From Spirodela intermedia (lineage: Eukaryota > Streptophyta > Magnoliopsida > Alismatales > Araceae), in contig LR746271.1 in the NCBI GenBank assembly GCA_902729315.2, forward strand, positions 528,001 to 592,000: DNA of 64,000 nt, in the 5' to 3' direction. A program made the position numbers and the translations under genes. Positions 10,930-23,700 of this stretch are shown piece by piece. The notes beneath the pieces were generated by a model. It had not been told where the DNA came from. It saw only the letters and a program-made list of their open reading frames with translations, and did not search any database. Within the stretch, counting starts at the first letter, position 1. Each line of letters begins with the position of its first letter.

Positions 10930-12528
10930 ATGGAGCAGAGGCTAGCAAACAGCTGGCGAATGTCTGTTAACGACAAGAAGTTCATAGAGGAGGCTCTGCT
11001 CTCAGACATCAGAATCGATGGCCGTGGCCCTTTTGAGTATCGGCGCTTGACCATTAAGTTCGGCAAGTGCGTGTTCTTCTTTCCATGTTTCTCCGCCATT
11101 CATCTTGATTTTCTATCTCTACCCAGTGTCTGCTTATCCTCCTGTACCTTGTGGATGTTCTTCATTCACTTACCATGCACCATGCCAGGGAAACATTTTC
11201 CTAGATAAATCTGAGTCGTAACAATTATTGTAGAACATGTTTGAAGCACCAACATGAAGCTGATTAATACGTAGCTAGACTGCTTTATCTCATCTTGGCA
11301 TTGTAACTACGATCGATGCCCACTCATGCGAAGCAATCTTCTTGCACCTTCTGGTGGATTGATGGCGTATGATCCTCTCCTCTTGCATCTTTGTTACTCT
11401 TGGAAACGACCTTTTGGACATGGCCTTCAATGATTTGGGGAAGTGACTGCCGTTTTTTGATGATCAGCTGTTGGAACTAAGTACCAAACATCATGTATAT
11501 CAACTTATTCTAATTCCTCATGCATAGCATTCATCCAATCAACATCATTAAGTGCATCATCTATGTTCTTAGGTTCAATTTGCAAAGTAAATGCCATATA
11601 AATATTTTTCTTGAGAGCTGATCTAATGGTTAAATATATACTGCTAATTGAGAACTTTTGTGGGTCCCCAACCGAGAATTTCCCAAGGTAGAGTAGATAA
11701 AAGTAGTAGAAGCAAAGTTATCTTATGGTCGTCGTGGATATGAACATCTATATATATATATATATAGATTTTTATTTATCCTTTCGCTATGGATACTTGG
11801 TGGGCTTTTCTGGTGATGAGCAATTGCATAAGAATGTGTTCTTCCGATGTGATTCACAGGGAGGATGGTCAATCAGAGGTTCAGCTCGGTCACACTCATG
11901 TCATGGCCTATGTGACCTCGCAGCTGGTCCAACCATATCGAGATCGGCCTAATGAAGGGACGCTGTCCATATTTACAGAGTTGTCACCCATGGCTGATCC
12001 ATCATTCGAAGTTGGTCGTCCTGGAGAACTCGCCATTGAGCTTGGACGCGTCATAGATCGTGGTCTGAGGTAAGTATCATTATGTGATTCATGTAGATCG
12101 TATAAATACCAACCAGGCAGGTTAATATGGGAAAATCATCCCCGGATTAGAAGGAAAGACGTGGATCCTAAGCCATCCTGTGTTGCAAACTCTGAGAAAA
12201 TGTGTTACAGGGAAAGCAGAGCGGTGGACATGGAATCCCTTTGTGTGGTCGCTGGGAGATTTGTATGGGCTGTTCGGGTGGACCTTCACATCGTTGACAA
12301 CGGAGGGTAGGTTGAAAAACAGGGTTAAACAATAGTGGGTGTTCTTGACTAGCTGATCCGAATTGCTACTGTTTCAGGAATCTCATTGACGCTGCAAACA
12401 TAGCCGCATTAGCTGCCCTGTTGACTTTTAGAAGGCCTGAATGCACCATAGGAGGAGAAGATGGTCAAGAGATCACCATACACCCACCAGAGGTTCTGTT
12501 TGCCTCGGAAGATGCTGTCCTGAGATTA

Positions 12529-12559
<31 letters not shown>

Positions 12560-14458
12560 GTTTGCCCACCTCAATCTGACCTCTTTTCTCATTATTCATA
12601 TTAATAGGTCAGAGAGCCTCTTGGTCTGATCATCCATCATCTTCCCGTGGCAGTGACTTTTGGAATATTCGGTGAAGATAAAAGTTTGGTATTAGTATCA
12701 TTAGTTCTGCATATCTCTATCGATTTGTGGAGTTCTGGGGCTTCACTTCCGATGTTCTTTCTCTGTTCTGACAGTGTTAGGTGGGGGGGGGGGGCTCCGT
12801 GCAGGTGGTAGACCCGACTCACCATGAAGAAGCCGTCATGGGGGGGAGAATGACCACCACGGTGAACTCCAATGGCGATGTGTGTGCCATCCAAAAGGCA
12901 GGCGGCGAGGGCGTCATGCCGAGTGAGATCATGCGGTGCTTGCGCGTTGCCTCCGTCAAAGCTGCTGAAATCACGCAAACCATTAAGGAGTCTGTGAGCA
13001 CATCTCCGATATCTCCCTCTTTCTGTGGGTTTCCCCTTTTGCAACCAATATTGCGGAAGACTAGGACATTGGAATGGCTTTTGATCTTGCTCACGATGCG
13101 GGCTTTCATTCTTTTTTCTTTCCAACAAGCATCGATATTTTCTGTCACTCGCTCTTTCATTTCCTGAAGTTTTCATGGGCTGATTGGAAGAAAAGTACCA
13201 AGAATAGGAATACTTATTGGTTGGAAAAGCCACTCCAGGAGTAGTTTTGTCAAGCTACTGAAGAACTGCTTACGTATCAGCTCATTCATGCCAGAAAAAT
13301 GGCACTCATTGAGCAGATTTTATTTTTTTTTGCTACCCATTTGTTTCTTAATCACAAGCTTGTGCAGATGGAGGTGTACAATGAGTTTTAACAGATTTTA
13401 TTTTATTTTATTTTATTTTAAAAAAATGGCACTGATTGAGCAGATTTGTTTAGGGTTTTTTTTTTTGGCTACCCATTTGTTTCTTAATCACAAGCTTGTG
13501 CAGGTGGATACGTACAATGAGTTTGAACAGATTTTATTTTATTTTATTTTAAAAAAATGGCACTCATTGAGCAGATTTGTTTCGATTTTTTTTGTTTTTT
13601 GCTACCCATTTGTTGGTTAATCACAAGCTCGTGCAGGTGGATGTGTACAATGAGAACAGATCATTGAGGCATATCAAAAGACACCTGAAATCAGCTCCAG
13701 TGGAGGTTCGTGTGCCTGAGCGTGGAACAGAGGGCAATGAGACTGGTGGTGTTGCCACTGATTTCTCCAAACTGAGTAGTTCAGAAGCAGGAGGTGAAGA
13801 TGCTAAACCTCCAAAGTGGTATGCAATTCTTTTCCCGATTTAGTAAATTTTACTTAGTGGATGCATCTGGTTTCTTAATTATTTTCTTTTTATGATCTTA
13901 TTTTCAGGGATCCCCCATCTATGGGCTCGTCCTTGGATTCTATTGGGAGTCCTGCAGCCTTGCCTGGTATGATATCTTACCAATAAGTTGCTGTATGAAG
14001 ATCTCCATGCTCTTTGCAGATTCTATTAGCATGGATTTGTTTTTTTTTTATTCCATTTATGGAAATGTTGTTACTCATTCTAGAACAGCATCCCATTTAT
14101 AGGAATAGATAAAACCTTTTGTGTATATTGATGGATTTGTTTTTTTATTCCATTTATGGAAATTTTGTTATTCATTCTAGAACAGCATCCCATTTATAGG
14201 AATAGATAAAACCTTTTGTATATATTGATGGGCATAGCATTTATTTTGCTTACTGTTCACATCCTGGGGCCCACAGGATCGCCGATGGTGACCAAGGGAG
14301 AAGAAGCTCCCTCTGGCGATGCTGTCGAGTCAACTGAAGATCCAGAAGTCAAACCTCTGACCCTCAAAACTCCTAGCTTGAAGCAGGAAACTCAGAGCCC
14401 ACCGAGGACTCTGAGGGACGCTGTGAAGGCCAAGCAGAAGAAGAAGAAGAAGAAGTAG
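10930..14458 (+). CDS. RRP45: Exosome complex component RRP45 (RNase PH-like subunit), 416 aa
   Basis: RRP45 is one of the six RNase PH-like proteins forming the ring of the RNA exosome, which degrades and trims RNA 3' ends. In Arabidopsis the RRP45B paralogue (CER7) also affects wax synthesis. Exons: 10930-11066, 11860-12069, 12211-12306, 12378-12492, 12608-12688, 12805-12993, 13637-13818, 13908-13966, 14277-14458. All have GT-AG borders, and the phases close to 417 codons. Landmarks in order: SVNDKKFIEEALLSDIRIDGR, EDGQSEVQLGHTHVMAYVT, FTELSPMADPSFE, AANIAALAALLTFRRPE, IIHHLPVAVTFG, VDPTHHEEAVMGGRMT, AIQKAGGEG. The tail is divergent and ends in a run of lysines. The ring fold is complete, so the protein should be functional. 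Intron 6 carries tandem copies of its own 3' splice site. Confidence 0.95.
13300..13660 (+). repeat. ~126-131-bp tandem repeat duplicating the RRP45 intron 6 / exon 7 junction
   Basis: ATGGCACT(C/G)ATTGAGCAGATTT begins copies at 13300, 13426 and 13557. Each copy continues into GCTACCCATTTG, ATCACAAGCT(T/C)GTGCAG and TACAATGAG. The last copy contains the true acceptor (AG at 13635-13636) and the start of exon 7. The two earlier copies hold decoy acceptors (AG at 13366-13367 and 13502-13503) followed by a mutated copy of the first exon 7 codons. The first decoy reads into a stop after seven codons. The second runs to a stop at about 13620. Confidence 0.9.
14033..14230 (+). repeat. 97-bp tandem duplication in RRP45 intron 8
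   Basis: The block from TGGATTTG through TTCCATTTATGGAAAT and CTAGAACAGCATCCCATTTATAGG to TATATTGATGG occurs twice. CTAGAACAGC is found 97 bp apart, near 14080 and 14177. The copies are nearly identical, so the event is recent. Confidence 0.9.
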
Positions 14459-15180
14459 AGAGAATCATGCCCACTCTCCATTTCCATCATCCCGCAGTTT
14501 ATATTATTACCATGCTTCTGATATATTGGGAAGCTCCGAACTTTTGGTAAGTTCTTGATGAGGTGGGCCTTCCTTTTTTTCGTCCACATGAATTGATGGT
14601 GGACACATGACAGCCATATCTCCACCCTGTTGCTGCTAGCCAGTAGAGAGAGATAGAGACAGAGACAAGAGACAGTCAGAGAGGGAAAGAGTGAGAGTCA
14701 GCGAGAGAGAGAGAGAGAGAGAGAGAGTGAGAGGGGGTGAGAGTGAGAGGGGGGGAGAGAGAGTGTGAGACAGAGAGAGAGGGAAGAATATGCACTTTTT
14801 TGGAAAATATGTACTTTTAAGGGACTTAAAAAAATAAGAACACGATAATTAATGAGGATTTAATAGAAGATTTTGGCTCACACAGTTGAAGCAAACACTA
14901 AGAAGAGTCCCAACCGGAGTATCGACCATTATACACCATCTCCACATGAGTTGACCACAAAACTGGCGAAAAACCTGGCCTTTGAAGAAGAATATGCTAC
15001 AGGGCGTTGACTCCATCAAACAAACTTCAGCCCACTTGGAACATAATCGACGGCAGCGTGCCCACTGAATCGCCGCCACCGCCCATAGAGGAAATCTGCG
15101 GCTTGAAAGCTCCACCTCCACTGGTCAGTCGCCTTCTCTGCTTCAGATGGAAGATGATCCATGCTCATCGAGGGCGGCCT
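14459..15180. other. Convergent spacer between RRP45 and the RING gene
   Basis: Holds both 3' UTRs. A degenerate GA-rich tract runs from about 14645 to 14785, including a clean (GA)n near 14703-14727. No ORF with a recognisable product was found. Confidence 0.6.
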
Positions 15181-16737
15181 TCAACGGCCACTGTGGCGGG
15201 AGACGAGCACCGACCGGTAGAGAACAGACAGGTGGAGGAAGGCGACGAGCAGGACGAAGATATCATCAATGAAACCGACGAAGCCCAGCACTCCTGCAGA
15301 CGACATGGGAAGAGGAAGAGGGTTAGGCTGATTCAAAGAGAATGGTCTAGCTGTGGATGGAGTGAGTACCTTCTGGAAGAAGGTCCATGGGGCTCACAAG
15401 GTAGAGAAAACTCAGCAGCACCTGCAGCAGTCACCATGCTAAATGAGAGACATTACCAGGGTGGTGAATATTCTTATATATTATGGTATTTATGAGGAGA
15501 CCCAGTTGGAGTTTCATCAGCCTCGAGCTTCACAGATTTCTGTGGCATCTGTGAGACGAACTTACCTCAATAATCATCCGGGTCCTGATAACAACAGGAA
15601 GAGATCGATGAGGATCCATCAGCTCCCCCACCAGTCTTCGAAGGAAGAATGGAACATCCCGGAACCTCTGCAGGAAGAAGGGGAGAGAGAGAGAGAGAGA
15701 GAGACTTCAGACATCCAGACCATGGCATATTTATATATATATATATATATATAGTTCAGTTAGTACAATGCCGTGAAGGCATAGGACCAATCTATCTTTG
15801 ATAAAGGGGGTATTTATGTGGGTTCGCCGTGGTAAGATCACAAAAACCCAAAACCTTTCCTTTCTCATCACTTGCACTGTTTTCATGCCATCTCACTCAC
15901 TTTTTCATATCATCAGAACCTCTTTATGGAGGCTACTTCCTCAATTTTGTCACTCTGAGGCCGATGATCTTGTAAATACATAAAAGAGATAATAAAAACC
16001 TTACTTAAAATGGATATCAACTGCAGAAGCATCAGAAGCAAATTCCTGCCATGGCAAGAACAGTGGCAGCATATAGCAATAACAACGAAAATGGGACGCA
16101 AGTTCAAGTAGTTCCTCCGCAGCAGGACCTTCAGGCCAGGAATCACAAGGGAAGGCGAACAAAGGGATGGGAAGACTTAGCAGATACAGTTTGACAGGGA
16201 AAATAATGAACTATATACAACAGGCTATGTTAGCGCTCCAATTATTATCGTGCCCAGGAACTACCTGAATGAGGTCTGGTGCAGTATCACCAAAAAGACG
16301 GTTATATCGTTGAACTTCATCCAGAACCCGGCTGACTTCTGGTTCTCGGCGTTGGTATCGTATAGTTTGACAGGGTATCAGCAGAGTAATCGAGCGCCGA
16401 CAGATGGGGCATTTGCATGGTTGGAGTGTAAATCCATGGTGCCAAACCCGGAGAATGCATTCACCTATGATGGGATACACAGCATACACAGACGAGCGAA
16501 TAAGGATCCTTCTAAAAACTAAAAATAAAGTTGATAAAAGTAGATAAGCCATCGAATGGAAAATCCAATGCATACAATTTTGGAATTTGGAAAAAAAATC
16601 GTCATTGCCTGATAACATGTCTACTTCACATACTCCCAAATATGAAAATTTCATATCCCAGTACATTAAATTTAGAATGAAGCCTTAACAACTTCTGCAA
16701 CATGGGCTTGCTATCTTTGGCTTTTCCAACCATCTGA

Positions 16738-16795
<58 letters not shown>

Positions 16796-19061
16796 TGACA
16801 GGAATATTTACATCACTTGTTTTCAGAATTTTTTAGTCGTTCTCAAAAAGATTCTCTGATACACACCAGTTGTATGCTAACTTTTCAGAATCGTTTCTCA
16901 CATCACACCCATGCTTATCATGCACTTGTTCGAATACATTTCTATCAGCACTTGCATGCCCGTTATGGTAAACACCAATAAAAAATTGGCCGGCATTTGG
17001 TGATTTTAACAATATACATTTTTGCACGCATCTCCACCTAAAAATGAATTATGAAACCTCCTGTGGTGAATGGGAATTAATTCTGTGAACTATTTCTTTC
17101 CCTAAATAATGACCTTTTTCTTATCACGTAGCCTATTACAAGCATAACCATCTTCATATCCATGTTGTCTACTACACTTGGGTTACTGCCAAGAAGATTA
17201 CATGTGACCTTCGACTGTTCTGAAATAGCAATAAACACTGAACTACATGGGTAGAGTAACAGAAAATTTTATCATGATCATATGTTTTCTTGATGTAAAA
17301 ACCTTTACCTGCGCTTAAAACCAGTAGAAGAAAAAAAAACTGTACACGACCTAGTTCCCATGGTTTTGAGTTAGTTAATGATTTATTAGGGAATTTTAAC
17401 GGACTGACTAGCTTGGCAATTCTACAGAAAAAGAAAAAGGAAAAAAGAAAAATCATTCTCAACCATTTCCTTTAATTTCTATAAAAACTACAGCTCTAAC
17501 TACTTCTTTAATCGTTATCTTCCATTCATGTTGAGGATATTTAGATGTTTTCTCTTTCCTATCAATTGGAGACGGCTTGGATGTTGGCAACCTCAACATG
17601 GCACTCTAATTATCTCGAACATGAAGTTTCTGCATAGTTACATAGTTCAAAATGATTAAAAAATATAGCAGGTTCCCAAACTAAACGTAATTCCTGAGAG
17701 CTAACGCTCCAATGACAGACTTTCACAGCTATTTATGGACAGTTATCACTGATACGATGCAGGCATTGGATGGATTTCCTAACTTGGAATGATGATTGAT
17801 AAAACATATAAAGCGTGCATGGAAACATCAGCCTAAAGTTTTGATGAAATAAACTGGGACGAATCCCATCCAGTCATCTCGAAATCGACCACTAAAAATC
17901 TGAACCAGTTCTAGATTGAATTGATATGATTTGATATAAGATATGCCATGGGAAACGCTCATATCCATTCACATGAAATAATTTTCATGGAACACGACAG
18001 TTCGTATTGACACATAACACCCCATTTAGAAGCAACATGGGGATCAAACAGGCGTCAGTGGATGGTTTCCGATTCTTGATATAATATATTTTAAAATTAA
18101 AATTAGGTGACGATAAAAATTACAGTAAAATAAAATACTGGGTATGATATCCGCCAAGCTAGAGAATGCCTCTTGTTACATTCTCAGCGAAAATCCACAA
18201 AAACAACTCTGTCCTGAAACAAAGATTCACGTGAAAACCATATTCCAATATAGTAAGATGCATACTTTCTCAGGTCATAATTATTAATTAGGATATCTAT
18301 TTCACAATAATGTTACAACTGGCGGAAATCTTGGATTCTACCGGGAACAAAGGTTTCCTAGTCCAAAACTTCGGCCTTGGTATAAGTACAATCAGATGTT
18401 CTATCTGCAGTCGGTCCTTCCGTCTGGAAAGAGAAGAGTAATCCGGGTTGAAAATTATGGTCAGACTACGTGGAAACAGGCGTGCTTTCTTGTCATTTTT
18501 TTCCTCAAAAAGGTACAAGAGAAAAGATAATTAATTTATTAAAAATTTATACAAGGCAATTAGTTCGTTAGTCCCGAACTAAAAGCTCATTTACTCTTAA
18601 ATTTGGTACATCGTGTTCTTATGTGATTACCATTGGTTAGATATATTAGAGTATCATCGAACCAAGTCTCCGAATTCAGAAATCTTGAGACTAGAAAATA
18701 AAATAATTTTCGTTCCCAGGAAAATTCTCCTTTCACCGTTGTCAAATAGAGGCATGGAAAGAAAAAAAAAACAGAGATTAAGGAACAAAGTGGAGCAACA
18801 GCGAGTCGCTTCATGTTTCCTCGATCTCCAGATCCCACTGGCGGGTTGCAAGATAAACACAGCCGCGAACCACCCCACGGTCCAGAGGATCGCGAATCGC
18901 AAGGCCCGGGCACAAGATGCTCGATGGCATTTTTCATCGGCAAGGATCAGAAGGGCAAGAGAGGCCTCACCGCAGAACCAGTGGGAGCAGTTGGCCTGGC
19001 AAGGCAGCGTAAATCTGTCGTGGCACACAGAGCAGCAGTCGTCGACCGGCGGTGCATCCAT
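15181..19061 (-). CDS. RNF170-like RING E3 ubiquitin ligase with C-terminal DUF1232 membrane region, 185 aa
   Basis: Plant homologue of RNF170, an ER-membrane E3 ubiquitin ligase in animals; the plant substrate is unknown. Exons: 19061-18971, 16464-16265, 15667-15566, 15421-15370, 15293-15181. The phases close to 186 codons. The C3HC4 RING is split by the 2.5-kb intron 1. Zinc ligands visible are C10, C13, C25, H27, C30 and C33, then C49 and C52. After the RING come PEVSRVLDEVQRYNRLFG and DVPFFLRRL. A hydrophobic DUF1232 segment follows (SFLYLVSPMDLLPE, GVLGFVGFIDDIFVLLVAFL), giving likely membrane helices near residues 132-170. ATG 19061 is the first in-frame ATG; the frame extends upstream only through a GTG codon. 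Intron 1 contains a (GA)26 run. Confidence 0.93.
16741..16792. repeat. (GA)26 microsatellite in RNF170-like intron 1
   Basis: Perfect GA dinucleotide run of 52 bases, the longest simple repeat in the window. Confidence 0.97.
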
Positions 19062-20658
19062 GCTTCCTCTCTCCACGACTCAGCTCCCCTCTCCCTCCCC
19101 CCCCAGCCCACCCCCTTTCCTTCCTTCTTTCCCAGCTTAGTTACCGACCCCCCTTCGACCGACCGAGAAGAAACTTAAGAGGACGAGAGGGAGACCGCGT
19201 TCTCCTCCATGCAAGTATAAACTGAGGCCGAATGGGCGAGCAGTCAGTAGCGATGTAAACGGGCTGGAAGCCCGAAACATGACCCGGCCCGAACGCTCAT
19301 AGCCCTCCTCGTCTTGACTTCTAAACCGCAGCCCTTCGAAGCCCAGAACTGGGCGGGGGATTTAGACCGGGCCCGCAAGCCCCGAGCCAGGCCCGCCGTT
19401 AACCCCGAGTCACCCGTCACATCTCACGTCTCCGGTGTGGACACTACGTACATGTTGACTAATTCGACGGACGAACATAGATAAAATATATATTTTTTAG
19501 TTTTATAAATTTAAAATAATAAATTAATAATATTTCGGTTCAAAGGTCCATTATGTAGACTGACTTCCCAATAAAAGCTCAGTAAAATATTACACATGCG
19601 GGGTAGGAATGAGACTTCACTGGCTACATTTTCTAATATATATGATTATTTTAATCCATTCTTATTGTTTTCAAAATGATAAAAATGTCGTATTTATCAG
19701 AGAAAAATATCAGCAAATTTTATACCGTTTTAAGCCCCTAAAAAGATATCCCTAATAAGTAATATTTACTGTAAATATCATCTGACAGTTATAGTCTTTT
19801 AGGCACATACTGGTCTTGCTAAAGCCTCGGGCATTGAGGTAATTTCCAGCGGTATATATTTTTACTTTCCCTGAAAAATACATATTTATTGGCATATTAC
19901 AATACATAATTTAATATTCAACGAATGGATTTTTTATAATGAAAATACGTACGTGGGGTTATTGAATAAAAAAATTGGCCTTATTTCGAAATCGAAATAT
20001 TTTATAAGAATGCACGTCTAAAAACGCGTGTTTTAATTATATATTGGGATTATGGGCCTGAATGATTTTCTCTCTGGGCTTATTGGGCCCAACCAACGAA
20101 ATGCCCCCGAGAGAGTGAAGCGATTGTGGACCCCACATCAATTGTGGGCCCGCAATGCTCGGATCCTTGGTCGGCTCCCGAGCTGGTCCGACCAGGTTTC
20201 CAGCGCGACCGGGTTCAGAGAAATCGGCCCCAATTTGGTCCAGAAGATCTTGACCGTCCAATCTCTCGCGGGGCTTCATCCAAGGGTGGGCGCGGCGTGG
20301 GGATGTGGGGCCGACGGCTGCGCTTTTCGAGCTATGAGAAAGGACGACCGACAGTGGGAATACAGGTAATAATAATTTAAAAGTATTAATAAAAATAAAG
20401 AGGAAATCTGCCCTTGCGGTGGGCGGAAAATTATATATTAGTACCAGAAAAGCAGCTACGTTTTCTTTTATATTTTTTTCTCCCCCTCCTTGCGCTCCCA
20501 TCCTTTTTTTTACAGAGTTGTCCTCAAGTGCTTTTATCAGAAAACACTCCCGAGGGAGGAGAGAGGAATCTGATGATTCGCTGGCCCCCGTTGCGTTGAC
20601 CGGGGTCTACTTCGAAGGCCGTGAAGGGGGGGCGCTCTCTCCCACCTTCCACCCTTTC

Positions 20659-20708
<50 letters not shown>

Positions 20709-20789
20709 CTCTCTCTCCTCTGTGTGTGTATCTGTAGCTCGAATTTGGAGAAGGGGAGGGAGAGGAGGTATTGGAAGGGAGCGGGGGAG
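19062..20789. promoter_or_regulatory. Divergent upstream region of the RNF170-like gene and PDK1
   Basis: 1.7 kb without a gene. A GC-rich segment at 19250-19410 is dense in GGCCC/AGCCC words. An AT-rich middle follows (19420-20030). A second GGCCCA/TGGGCC-containing segment lies at 20055-20240. A (CT)n run at 20664-20702 lies in the probable PDK1 5' leader. The ORFs here carry no recognisable domains. Confidence 0.55.
20664..20702. repeat. (CT)n microsatellite in PDK1 leader
   Basis: About 19 CT units ending about 88 bp before the PDK1 ATG, followed by a further CT/TG-rich stretch. Confidence 0.93.
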
Positions 20790-23700
20790 ATGATGGTGGC
20801 GAGGGACGGTGCCGGGGAGGAGATGGAAAGAGATTTCGAGGCCAAGCTGCAGCTGCACCAGACGCCGCAGGAGCATCAGGAGAATAGCAACGGTGCCGGC
20901 AGCGGGACCGGGGGGGGAGCGGCGGTGCAGAGGACGAACAGCATTTCGTTCAGGGCGCCGCAGGAGCAGTTCACCGTCCAGGATTTCGAGCTTGGAAAGA
21001 TCTATGGTGTCGGTTCGTACTCGAAGGTGCGCCGGATCTCCGTCTCTCCGCCATCGATATTTTGTCCACGGGTCGGGGATTTCTTCTACTGCTCTTCGCC
21101 GCGTTCGTGTTTTCCCAATCTGTTAAAGCCATTTTAATCGAGGAAAGGGAAACGTGGGACCGAGACTTCAGACTGCATCGTGCTTGACAGGGAATGTCGA
21201 AAAGCGATAAAAATGTGCTGGCTCCGAGAGTAATTCTTGATCACTCGCGACGGCAAGAAGTTGAAAATGGAGATTAGCCCCCCACTTCTCGAAATAATTC
21301 CAGGTGCATGCTCCGAGTTTCACGAGGAAGTCGCTCATATTTAACACTTGAAAACTTGGGTTATTCGTTTGGACGTGCTTCTTACGAAGAATCTTTGTAA
21401 GTTTCAAGTGTCATTCGCGGCAGTTCTGTGGAAACTAATGTCATCTCCAGTATCTGTTACCTAGTTAGAGGTTTGCCATAATCATAAATCTCTAAGGCTT
21501 ACCTCTTCTGTCTGACATACATTTTAAGGAGTTTGCACAATGAATTAGAGGGAAATATACTCCTTAGCAATCAAAATATTGTGGAAATATAGAAAAAATG
21601 GATATCACGTAAAGCTCTGGAAACTGACAGTTCACTCACTTGCATTCATTTCTACCGTTCAACACATACGAATACAGAAACAGATGTCTGTAGGATGTTA
21701 GACTTCAAATCCGTATCCAGTATCCAACCATTGTGGATGACAGCTGGACGTGTGTTCAGGCATTGATTGAACATAAGGTAATCGAATAAAAGAAGGTCAG
21801 CATGGAAACTGAATTGATTAAGAGAGCGTGTTTGAGGTCTAAAAGTGCGGGAATCATCGAATCTTTTTCATTAGATTTTGCTGACATTCCCGCATGTTTT
21901 TTTTTAGTTTAATGATCACAATCCTGGGAGAAAGCTTTGAATAGGGAAATCAAATTGCTTCATAGACCATCTTACATCTTAGTTCAAATGTGAAGTTACT
22001 GAACAATATAGGTAGGTGGATTTTTTTTCCAGCTGATGATCCAGTGTAGTTCAATCTCCAGCATTTGTGAGAACTTGGTAAGAAGAGAGCTTATGTTTCA
22101 ATAAGAAGCTTTTTTTTCTGCTTTTTAACCAAGTTAAGCATTTCAGATTAATAAAATCTTGGGTCCCATAGTTTATGGAAGTTTTCCTGTTTGAAAGTAA
22201 TTGAATGGACGACAGATGTATCGTCTGAAGCATTCTTTTATTTCATTTTTCAAGCACCCATTTAAACAAACTGTAGAAAAATATGCAACTTCACCACATT
22301 AATCAGGTCTGCCCGTCCTATAATTTGAATATCTTAAAACACTGTCTAGAAATACTTCAAACAAAAATAAATGATTTTCATCATGGCAGATATTGAATTT
22401 GCGTTAAAGGAATGACGGGGGGTGATGAGCAAAGCTCTCATGATGCATCGGTTGGACTGAATTTTGATCGTATGTTCGTTGCTTCATGTCTATTCTACCG
22501 TATTGGCTGGCCTATCGCAATACTTTGATCTTTTCTTCAACTCTAATTGCCATTGTTTTCTATCAGGTTGTGAGAGCAAAGAAGAAAGACACGGGAAAGG
22601 TATATGCTTTGAAGATCATGGACAAAAAATTCATAACCAAAGAAAATAAGATAGCATATGTCAAGTTGGAGCGCATTGTGCTTGATCAACTAGACCATCC
22701 TGGTGTTATTCGCCTGTTTTTCACCTTTCAAGATACCTATTCTCTTTGTAAGTGTCTCATGTTCTGCTGTCAATATCTCCTTAACCCAAAATTTCAAATG
22801 ATAACTTTCTGCTCATTGACCCATCCACAGAAGTGAATATTGATATGTCCTTTGGCAGTTTTCAATAGTTACCCAAGGCAGGTTGATAATCTGCCATGAT
22901 CATATTTGTCATATTTTGTAGATATGGCACTGGAATCCTGTGACGGAGGAGAGTTGTTTGATCAAATCACAAGGGTAAAACGTCAGTTGTAGTTTTTTTA
23001 CATGATATGATATTTCGATTTTATTTTTATTTTTACTCACTCTTCTGGATGCAGAAAGGTCGCTTGTCAGAGGACGAAACTCGCTTCTATGCCGCAGAGG
23101 TTGTTGATGCTCTTGAATACATACATGGTGTAGGGTTAATACATCGAGATATTAAGGTATTTACTGGGAAGTGATGTGATGATTTTTTTTTTATATACCA
23201 GAATGACACAAAGCTGATAATCTTGAATATGTCAGCCAGAGAACTTGCTACTTACTTCAGATGGACATATAAAAATTGCTGACTTTGGTGCCGTAAAACC
23301 AACAAAGAACAGCCAAATCACTGTCCTCCCCAACGCGGCTAGTAAGATTATTTTGCTCTTCTGAGTATATTTCTATTTGCAATGGTCGAATGGTGGCTTT
23401 ATAGTTTCTTAAGGTTAATAATTTCAGATGAAAAAGCATGCACTTTTGTGGGAACTGCTGCCTATATTCCTCCTGAAGTTCTCAATTCTTCTCCGGCAAC
23501 CTTTGGGTAAGGCATTGCTTGATGGAAGTTTGCATTTGAGGTGCTTGTCGAATTCCAAAGACGTGGTATTTGATAATGTATTTTTATGTTCATACCTTGG
23601 TTGGAATGAGTTCAACTGCTTTCTAAGCCTGATGTTTTTTGTGATAGCTGTAGTATACGTCCAAAAGATTCTGTATCTATGGAAATTACATACATAAATA

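Noticed and set aside
13288-13620. 110-residue Phe-rich ORF
   Set aside because: It is made of the tandem repeats in RRP45 intron 6, not a gene.
18654-19076. 140-residue protein continuing past the first RING half
   Set aside because: It reads through the intron 1 donor at 18970. The second RING half lies at 16464, and the first in-frame ATG is at 19061.
19250-19410. GC-rich GGCCC-dense block as a possible CpG island or gene
   Set aside because: No open frame or tRNA/rRNA fold; more likely a repeat fragment or a promoter segment.
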